The notes beneath the pieces were generated by a model, which searched no databases, was not told the origin of the DNA, and saw only the letters and a program-made list of their open reading frames with translations. From Methanomassiliicoccales archaeon UBA147 (GTDB lineage Archaea > Thermoplasmatota > Thermoplasmata > SG8-5): a DNA stretch of 64,000 nucleotides. Shown here piece after piece: positions 14,998 to 21,702 of this stretch. Location of the stretch: assembly GCA_002496385.1 (NCBI GenBank), contig DAJR01000027.1:1-64000 (forward strand), in the 5' to 3' direction. Every line of letters starts with the position of its first letter. Within the stretch, counting starts at the first letter, position 1. The position numbers were made by a program, and so were the translations under genes.

Positions 14998-16152
14998 TCA
15001 GCTGATTTTTTCATCCTGGATTTCCAGCTTCATGTCCGCTCCGCAGGATGGGCACTTCCCATCGTTCGCCGAGATGCAATCGGCATGCGCCACCCTTCCG
15101 CATTCGCACTTCACCGATGGCGAGGCCGGAGAAAGCGGTTTGCCGCAGTGCTGGCATAGTCCTTTCTTCCGTTGCGGGGATTCTTCCTTGACCGGTTCCC
15201 TGTCAAGCACTCCGAAGTACCTGAACATGACCAGCCAGAACACGGTTATCCAGGCCATGAATATCAATTCGCCGATGTTGTTGTGCGTCCACTGCATGGC
15301 CTCCGCGCCGTGATACCTGCCGACAATGATGATGATGGTCATCCTGAGGATGTTCGCGACCCAGGCAAGGAATATTCCGAGGGCCAGGAGGAGCGCTACC
15401 TTCCTGTCCGCCTTCTTATATTCCACGGCAACGAAGGCGATGAATGCCGACACGAATATCGCGACTGAGTAAAGACCGGTGCATGACAGCCCGATGCTCA
15501 GTGGGATCGGGAATCCATCGGGACCGGGGACCTCCATCATATTGTAAATCCGGAGGCCCGTCATCGGATCTGTGACCGGGGAGACCACGGCTATCCCGAG
15601 CAAGTTCGACAGGGCGGCGGTGGGCATGGCCAGTAAGTAGTAGATGAGCGGGGTGTTGGTGTCGGTCTCGCCTCCGCCCAGGCTCAGCAGGGTCGTCGGT
15701 ATCACTAGGAAAACGAATAGAAGTATCACGAAAAGGAGGGCGAAGTCCCTCTCGACGCGATATTTCGCGGGAATGTAATTGTAAGCGAGAAAGACCGCTG
15801 CCAGCACAAGTGCGACATAGTCATTGCTCCCGAGGTAGAATCCGTCCCTGAGGAACAGGTTGAACGATGCCACCGCGACCAGCACCGCAATCCCCGCGGC
15901 CGGGATGAGCAATTTAAGGCGTCCTTCCAGCGTGACCAGGTTCACAAGGCGGGAGGCGATGTTGTCTTCCGCTGTTTTCTCTTTGGCAACGGCCTTTTCG
16001 CCTTTCGCAGCCCAGAGCAAAGCCCCGATGCCCGCGAGGATGAAAACAATCCCGACCAGCCGGCTCATGTGGCTGAGCAATATCGCCAGGTTGAGCCCCC
16101 CGAAGAGAAGCACAAGACCGGCGACATACATTACCTTGTCAGCAGTTTTCAT
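14998..16152 (-). CDS. Archaeosortase/exosortase family transpeptidase with C-terminal zinc finger
   Basis: About eight or more membrane helices fill residues 5-312. The exosortase/archaeosortase catalytic set is visible: C224 in GLSCTGLYS, R270 in WVANILRMT, and H290 in MQWTHNNIGELIF. These enzymes cut C-terminal sorting tails of surface proteins and join them to a membrane lipid. After the last helix the chain continues about 70 residues with CQHC (333, 336), CEC (349, 351), HADC (356, 359) and CPSC (367, 370), a cross-brace RING/PHD-like zinc pattern that should be cytoplasmic. That fusion is unusual. The giant protein at 24825-43712 ends in a PEF-CTERM tail and is a likely substrate. The gene is 12 bases downstream of an epimerase gene and co-transcribed with it. 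Confidence 0.85.
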   Translation of the reverse strand: MKTADKVMYVAGLVLLFGGLNLAILLSHMSRLVGIVFILAGIGALLWAAKGEKAVAKEKTAEDNIASRLVNLVTLEGRLKLLIPAAGIAVLVAVASFNLFLRDGFYLGSNDYVALVLAAVFLAYNYIPAKYRVERDFALLFVILLFVFLVIPTTLLSLGGGETDTNTPLIYYLLAMPTAALSNLLGIAVVSPVTDPMTGLRIYNMMEVPGPDGFPIPLSIGLSCTGLYSVAIFVSAFIAFVAVEYKKADRKVALLLALGIFLAWVANILRMTIIIIVGRYHGAEAMQWTHNNIGELIFMAWITVFWLVMFRYFGVLDREPVKEESPQRKKGLCQHCGKPLSPASPSVKCECGRVAHADCISANDGKCPSCGADMKLEIQDEKIS

Positions 16153-16164
16153 TCAGCACCCCGA

Positions 16165-17055
16165 TCAAAAGAAGTCGGCAAGCCCCTTCCCGAGCTTCAT
16201 GCCCGGTTTGAATCCCAGAATCTTCTTGGCCTTTGAGATGTCGGCGCTGCTGTGCAGTATATCGCCCTTGCGGGGTTCCGAATAGCTCACTTCCAGCTCC
16301 TTTCCCGAGAGCCTGATGACCTCGGCAGCAAGTTCATTGACTGTCGTGGCCTTTCCGGTGCCGCAGTTGAATGCCTGGCCCTTCGCATCCGGATTTCCGA
16401 GGCACAGCTTCACCATTCCCACGACATCGCTGACGTGGATGAAATCCCTGGTCTGGCTCCCGTCCCCGTAGATGGTCGGCGCCTCCCCGGCCTTCGCCCT
16501 CTCGACGAACCGCGAGATGACTCCGGAGTACGGGGAGTTCGGGTCCTGCCTCTTGCTGTAAATATTGAACGGGCGGATGCTGGTCACCCCCAATCCGTAG
16601 CTTTCCTGGAACGCGAATGCGTAATTCTCCCCAGCCAACTTGCTGACACCGTAGGGCGAGAGCGGCCTTGTCGGGTGCATCTCGCCGATGGGGACCCGCT
16701 CAGGATTGCCGAAAATCGCCGCCGAGGATATGTAAATGAACTGGCCGACCATGGACTTGGCGGCCGTTTCCAGCAGGTTCACGGTCCCGAGTATGTTCTC
16801 CTTCGCATCGAAGACCGGGTCAGATACCGACCGGTCCACGCTGACCTGGGCGGCAGTGTGTATGACCGCGTCCCTCCCCCGGCAGAGGTTCATCGAGAGC
16901 CGATAATCCCCGATATCTCCGAGGATGTGCTTGGCGCCTTTCACTGGGTGTGCGGTGGGCTTGAGGTCCAGGCCAGTTATCTCGTGGTCCGCGGACAGTG
17001 CCTCGACAAGGTAGGAACCCAGCTGGCCCGATGCGCCGGTGACAAGTATTTTCAT
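16165..17055 (-). CDS. NAD-dependent epimerase/dehydratase (UDP-glucose 4-epimerase type)
   Basis: This extended short-chain dehydrogenase has a Rossmann motif at the very start (TGASGQLGSYL), AAQVSVDRSVSDP after strand four, and the active-site Tyr-x3-Lys in SPYGVSKLAGE. Later it shows RPFNIYSKRQDP and FIHVSDVV typical of nucleotide-sugar epimerases. At 296 residues it is full length for the archaeal group. The reaction is probably 4-epimerisation or dehydration of an NDP-sugar used in surface glycans; the exact sugar cannot be read. A minus-strand TATA box (CTTAAATAATACC) and a GAGGGG site precede the start. It heads the transcript that contains the archaeosortase. Confidence 0.86.
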   Translation of the reverse strand: MKILVTGASGQLGSYLVEALSADHEITGLDLKPTAHPVKGAKHILGDIGDYRLSMNLCRGRDAVIHTAAQVSVDRSVSDPVFDAKENILGTVNLLETAAKSMVGQFIYISSAAIFGNPERVPIGEMHPTRPLSPYGVSKLAGENYAFAFQESYGLGVTSIRPFNIYSKRQDPNSPYSGVISRFVERAKAGEAPTIYGDGSQTRDFIHVSDVVGMVKLCLGNPDAKGQAFNCGTGKATTVNELAAEVIRLSGKELEVSYSEPRKGDILHSSADISKAKKILGFKPGMKLGKGLADFF

Positions 17056-17102
17056 AGATGGGAATCCCCTCAGGTATTATTTAAGGATTTTGACAAAAGT
17101 AA

Positions 17103-17371
17103 TTGTTCACAGTTTGCTGTTTTTTCATTTCTTTTTGTAACGGGGTCTAGGGTCTTTGTTCACAAGATGGTGTAAAGGGTCTAGGGTCTTTGCTTATAAA
17201 ACGGAATAAAGGGGCTTTGTTTGCAAAATGGTATAAAGGGGCTAGGGTGTGCTGGCTGACTTGAACAGCCAGCAAAAAACAATTGTTACCAACCCTAGAC
17301 CCTAGACCCTAGCCCCTAGACCCAGACACATAAAATCGTTATTTAGACACCTATTCCAATGAACTCTTGCG
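17103..17371. repeat. Telomere-like intergenic repeat element, copy 3
   Basis: It matches copy 2 from TTGTTCACAG at the left to GAACTCTTGC at the right, in the same orientation. There are two full 34-bp units and one shortened by seven bases, a hairpin (TGCTGGCTG/CAGCCAGCA, 17250-17258/17265-17273) and four CCCTAGA-type units (about 17292-17320). It lies between the divergent epimerase and PRPP synthetase genes. Confidence 0.87.
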
Positions 17372-17448
17372 ACAGAAAGCAGGTTTTCCGTGGCACAACT
17401 CAACGCCAAATTTTAAAATATAGACTGCTATACAGCGGCGGTGTTTCG

Positions 17449-18309
17449 ATGATAGTTGTAGGAGGTTCTGCCTCGGGGTCCCTGTCGCGCGAGCTCTCAA
17501 AACGGCTCGGCTGCAGGATGGCCGATGTCGAGATAAAGAGGTTCCCTGACGAGGAATGCTATGTCAAGGTGAAGGAGCCCCTGAAAGGCCAGGACGCTGT
17601 CATCGTCCAGACGACATACCCGGACCCGAACATCCTCGAACTCCTGCTCCTCCAGGACGCTGTGCGCAACTCGGGCGCGGAGAGCATCACCACGGTAATA
17701 CCTTATTTCGGTTATGCCAGGCAGGACAAGAGCTTCACGGAGGGCGAAGCGGTGAGCGCGAGGCTCATGGCCAAGCACATCAGCCTTGGCACCGACAGAG
17801 CCTTCACGATAGACATTCACAATATCTCAGTCCTGGAAGCATTCACTGTCCCGGTCCGGAACCTCAGCGCTATGCCCGCCATCGGCAAGTTCCTCGCTGA
17901 TAACTCTGTGGATTTGATAGTCTCGCCCGACGAGGGCTCGAAGGCCAGGGCCAGCCTGGCCGCGGAAGCCGCAGGGTGCCAGTGGGACTTCCTTCAGAAG
18001 AAGAGGATAGACGGCAGCACCGTCGAGATCAAACCGAAGAACCTGGACGCCAATGGCAAATCCATCGCGATCGTGGACGACATCATCGCCACGGGCGGAA
18101 CCATGATAAAGGCGGCCGAGCAGCTGAAAAAGCTCGGGGCAAGATCCGTCTTCGCGGCCTGCACGCACGGCCTCTTCACGGGCGGCTCCCTCCCGAAACT
18201 TCAGGCATCGTTCGACAGGGTCCTCTCCACGGACACCCTCGAGCGCCCGACCTCCGCAATCTCAGCCGCGGAATGCATCGCCCAAGCTCTGAAAAATACA
18301 TCTGGCTGA
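17449..18309 (+). CDS. prs: Ribose-phosphate pyrophosphokinase (PRPP synthetase)
   Basis: This archaeal-length (286-residue) PRPP synthetase transfers pyrophosphate from ATP to ribose 5-phosphate for purine, pyrimidine, His and Trp synthesis. Diagnostic segments are KRFPDEECYVKV, VIPYFGYARQDKSF, the metal/ATP loop TIDIHN, and the PRPP-binding VDDIIATGGTM. The frame is open upstream to 17359, but similarity begins at MIVVGGSASGSLSREL. A TATA box (AATTTTAAAATATAG, 17408-17422) lies about 30 bases before ATG 17449, so the transcript is probably leaderless. The repeat element copy 3 sits immediately upstream of this promoter. Confidence 0.93.
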   Translation: MIVVGGSASGSLSRELSKRLGCRMADVEIKRFPDEECYVKVKEPLKGQDAVIVQTTYPDPNILELLLLQDAVRNSGAESITTVIPYFGYARQDKSFTEGEAVSARLMAKHISLGTDRAFTIDIHNISVLEAFTVPVRNLSAMPAIGKFLADNSVDLIVSPDEGSKARASLAAEAAGCQWDFLQKKRIDGSTVEIKPKNLDANGKSIAIVDDIIATGGTMIKAAEQLKKLGARSVFAACTHGLFTGGSLPKLQASFDRVLSTDTLERPTSAISAAECIAQALKNTSG

Positions 18310-18341
18310 TGATTTTCTTTTGTTCGAACGTTGTACCAAAT

Positions 18342-18494
18342 GGTATTTAAATACCTGTGTATATAGGGTAGGATAACAAGAGAAAAAACAGGCGAAACTC
18401 AGGTCCCTTGGGGGGTATTCATCTTCTAAAGGGTTTTCTGGGATTTGTGCTGTTTTTTCGAGAAAACAGAAAAATATGAGAGGAGGAACGAAAC
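18342..18494 (+). promoter_or_regulatory. Strong promoter and leader of the first S-layer-like gene
   Basis: A 14-bp palindrome GGTATTTAAATACC (18342-18355) overlaps a TATA-like region running into GTGTATATAGGG. The leader of about 110 bases contains a hairpin CTGTTTTTTC/GAGAAAACAG near 18448-18470 and ends with AGGAGG eight bases before the ATG. Long structured leaders with a perfect ribosome site are typical of highly expressed surface proteins. Confidence 0.55.
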
Positions 18495-21440
18495 ATGAAA
18501 ACCCAATTAATCAAAGGAGCTAGTTTTATGACAGCCATGCTGTTCGTCAGCATGCTGATGGCACCTGTTCTCGCCGCTCCCCTGCTGCCTTTCGACAGGC
18601 TTGGGGACACGACCCAGAACAACGCCATTGTATGCAGCTGGATAGACGGCGTGGAATACGGAAGAGCGACGACAAGCGGAACAGGCTACCTGGACATAAG
18701 TACCGCAGGCGACGAGACCGACCAGACAACTGAGAAGACCGGCGGCAACGCAGGCGATATCATCCAGTACTCAGTCGGCGACCTGACCGGTGCAACCGGC
18801 GCGTTCTTTGCAGTAGCCGAGAACGACAACTTCGTCACTGGCAGCAGCTTCACAGGCGACCTGACCATCGACGCCGCAACGAACCTTCTGAAGATCGACG
18901 TCCTGGCATCCCAGTCCACCGTGACGGGACTGCCTGACTACATCTTGATTTACAACCCGACAGGCGGCGCAGTCGACGCCTCAACCTATTCCCTGCAAGT
19001 CGCAGCTGGATCAGTCCTGGCAATAGCCACAGGCGACATACCGACCGGCCTGACAGTGAACAACAACATCAACATTCCGGCAGGCGGCTCACTGGTCATC
19101 GACATGACCAGGTGGGGCGGACTCGGAAACGCAAACGCGGTCAAGCTTATCAGGACAACAGGATCCCGCGTCGTTGACAGGGTCGAGTACGGCGCAATCG
19201 CAGCCGAGCCAGAGAACACGATCATGACCAACGCCGCAAACCCGGCATCCGGCCAGGAAATCTACAGGATAGGCACCCACCAGGACACGAACCAGTGCGC
19301 AGCCGACTTCCAAACAAGGGTGCAGACAGTCGTGAGGGACACAACCCAACCGACAGTCCTGTCCACAGTGCCGACGAACACAGCAACCGGCGTCCTGATT
19401 ACCCAAAGCGTTATCATAACCTTCAGCGAGTCAATGAACACCGGATCATTCACATACACCTGCTCGCCGAATCCCGGCGGATGGAACCCTACCTGGAGCA
19501 CCGTAACCTTTGCAAATGACCGTGTAACACTCACACACACGAATTTCGCCTACAACACACTTTACACATTCACGATAACGGCAGCGACCGACCTCGTAGG
19601 CAACGCACTGAACCCGACCCCGTACGCATGGACATTCACGACCGAACTCGCACCCCCGGTGCTTACGACCATGACCATCACGACCGACCCGGTGACAATC
19701 ACCGATATCTATGTCGGCACGATGCCGGTCAGCGTCCAGGGATACGACCAGTACCTCGCACCGATAACCTGCACACCGGTTTGGAGCGATAACTCTGTCG
19801 GCACCACATTCATCAACGTAGTACCGGGCAGCCCGGCGACAGCCGACCTCAGCGCGGACGGCAGCCAAGTGTCCGGAACGTTCACCATCACCGCAACCGA
19901 CGGAACAGTTTCCGACACCGCGGTCCTGCAGATCAACGCCTACACCCCGGTGCTTACGACCATGACCATCACGACCGACCCGGTGACAATCTCCGATGTC
20001 TATATCGGCACGATGCCGGTCAGCGTCCAGGGATACGACCAGATAGGCGCGACAATGGCCTGCACACCGATCTGGAGCGATAACTCTGTCGGCACCACGT
20101 TCATCAACGTAGTACCGGGCAGCCCGGCGACAGCCGACCTCAACGCGGACGGCAGCCAGGCAGCCGGAACGTTCACCATCACCGCAACCGACGGAACAGT
20201 TTCCGACACCGCGGTCCTGCAGATCAACGCCTACTTCCCGGTTCTGACGACAATCGTCATCACCCCGGACCCGATATCTGTCGCAGCGAGCGGCTCCATC
20301 GGAGTCTCGGCACAGGGATACGACCAGATGGTCGCACCCATGGCCTGCACCCCAGCATGGGCTGACGCATTCGGCGGCGGCTCGTTCTCCGGACAGGTCG
20401 CAGGCAGCCCCGCAACCGCAACCTACAACGCAGGCGCAACAGCAGGCGGACCCTGGATCGATGCAATAACCGCGACCGTTGGCTCGATAGTCGGAGCAGC
20501 CGACCTGACAATAACAGGCGGCGGAGCACCACCGGCAACCCAGGTCAACACAGTCGTTGCAACGCCCCACACGAACGGCGGAGCAGACATCCAGCTTGAG
20601 TGGACCGAGATCGGCGACGCGACCTTCTACAACGTGTACGAGAGTGCAGTTGTGACTGGAACCGGCTTCAACTTCGGCACCCCGAGCTACGTCGTGCCGG
20701 CATCCGGAACTGGCAAGGTAATCTACCAGCTCACAGGTAAGTACGCGGACGCGAACACCTACTCATGGGTAGTCAGGGCAGCCAACGGAAACGGCGAGAA
20801 CACCGACGTTCCCGCAACAGGCGGCAACATGGCCTACAAGCAGATTCGCACATTCAAGACTGGAACAGGCTCAGTTACACCCGACTTAAACTACCTCGCT
20901 CTCCCACTGAAAATAAACATTTCCACCAACGACGCTTCAAGCCTAAGAAACGACATCAGGACTTGGGGCAGCCCGATAACTGGTGTAAATGCAATCGGAA
21001 CATGGAATTCAGATGGTGGTGCATGGATAGTCAGAACTGGTGTTGGAACCAACTTCCCGTTACTGCCAGGCGTAGCTTACAGGATTGGCGCGATATTGCC
21101 TTCAGTAACCTACAAGATAGTTGGCGCACATGACCAATCTGTAAATGCGTTCACCTTTAAAATTGGTACTGGGGCTGTTACGCCAGACTTAAATTATGTT
21201 GCGCTTCCATACCACACAACACTAGGCTTCGCAGCAGACCTTAGAACGGACATCAGAACCTTTGGTAACCCGATAACTGGTGTGAATGCAATCGGCACAT
21301 GGAATTCAGACGGTGGTGCTTGGATTGTCAGAACCGGAGTTGGAACAAACTTCCCTCTGGTGCCAGGCGAAGGTTACAGGATTGGCGCAATACTGCCATC
21401 TGTAGCATGGACCTGCCCGTTAAGAGTTCCGGGAGCATAA
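18495..21440 (+). CDS. Large secreted S-layer-like protein with lamin-tail and Ig-like domains
   Basis: A signal peptide (cleaved near LAAPLLPF, residue 27) opens this 981-residue protein. In order I see a lamin-tail-like domain (about 95-240, with DYILIYNPTGGAVDASTYSL and VVDRVEYGA), a Big_5/SbsA Ig-like domain (290-385, STVPTNTATGVLITQSVIIT), three 97-residue Ig-like repeats (387-675), an Fn3-like domain (690-770) and two 100-residue C-terminal repeats sharing ITGVNAIGTWNSDGGAWIV. The first two Ig repeats are nearly identical in DNA. No membrane anchor or sorting tail is present, so it is held by other means or released. Codon use turns AT-rich after about 20850. Strong leader and terminator suggest high expression; S-layer identity is inferred. 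Confidence 0.78.
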   Translation: MKTQLIKGASFMTAMLFVSMLMAPVLAAPLLPFDRLGDTTQNNAIVCSWIDGVEYGRATTSGTGYLDISTAGDETDQTTEKTGGNAGDIIQYSVGDLTGATGAFFAVAENDNFVTGSSFTGDLTIDAATNLLKIDVLASQSTVTGLPDYILIYNPTGGAVDASTYSLQVAAGSVLAIATGDIPTGLTVNNNINIPAGGSLVIDMTRWGGLGNANAVKLIRTTGSRVVDRVEYGAIAAEPENTIMTNAANPASGQEIYRIGTHQDTNQCAADFQTRVQTVVRDTTQPTVLSTVPTNTATGVLITQSVIITFSESMNTGSFTYTCSPNPGGWNPTWSTVTFANDRVTLTHTNFAYNTLYTFTITAATDLVGNALNPTPYAWTFTTELAPPVLTTMTITTDPVTITDIYVGTMPVSVQGYDQYLAPITCTPVWSDNSVGTTFINVVPGSPATADLSADGSQVSGTFTITATDGTVSDTAVLQINAYTPVLTTMTITTDPVTISDVYIGTMPVSVQGYDQIGATMACTPIWSDNSVGTTFINVVPGSPATADLNADGSQAAGTFTITATDGTVSDTAVLQINAYFPVLTTIVITPDPISVAASGSIGVSAQGYDQMVAPMACTPAWADAFGGGSFSGQVAGSPATATYNAGATAGGPWIDAITATVGSIVGAADLTITGGGAPPATQVNTVVATPHTNGGADIQLEWTEIGDATFYNVYESAVVTGTGFNFGTPSYVVPASGTGKVIYQLTGKYADANTYSWVVRAANGNGENTDVPATGGNMAYKQIRTFKTGTGSVTPDLNYLALPLKINISTNDASSLRNDIRTWGSPITGVNAIGTWNSDGGAWIVRTGVGTNFPLLPGVAYRIGAILPSVTYKIVGAHDQSVNAFTFKIGTGAVTPDLNYVALPYHTTLGFAADLRTDIRTFGNPITGVNAIGTWNSDGGAWIVRTGVGTNFPLVPGEGYRIGAILPSVAWTCPLRVPGA

Positions 21441-21454
21441 ACCAAAACTAAAAT

Positions 21455-21480
21455 GGGGCTCCTCCGGGAGCCCCCCTTTT
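21455..21480 (+). terminator. Hairpin terminator after the first S-layer-like gene
   Basis: GGGGCTCC-TCC-GGGAGCCCC (21455-21474) followed by a short T run, 15 bases after the stop codon. It is shaped like an intrinsic terminator. Confidence 0.75.
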
Positions 21481-21571
21481 AATCATTTAATATATTAGAG
21501 AATAGAAACAATATAGCAAGCTCAGAAAGAGAATGGGCATATCACGATCCACAGATTCACAGTATGGGAGG

Positions 21572-21614
21572 GCCTGATTCAGGAAATCAGGCACGCCTTT
21601 TCCCTGAAAAGGCG
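21572..21614 (+). promoter_or_regulatory. Two tandem hairpins in the leader of the second S-layer-like gene
   Basis: GCCTGATT/AATCAGGC (21572-21592) is followed one base later by CGCCTTTT/AAAAGGCG (21594-21614), each with a five-base loop. They lie 88 bases before the preferred start. They could stabilise the 5' end of the mRNA, or act as a control element. Confidence 0.5.
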
Positions 21615-21702
21615 CTCACGAGCATTAAATGAGAAAAACCAAAGGGAGGAAATGAACACCAACAGAGAAAAACGAGAAAATAAAATAGAGGAGATGAAAA
21701 AT

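Noticed and set aside
19446..20570. 374-codon minus-strand frame with periodic Cys/Arg sequence
   Set aside because: It mirrors the tandem Ig repeats of the plus-strand gene and has no start signals; a shadow of the repeat.
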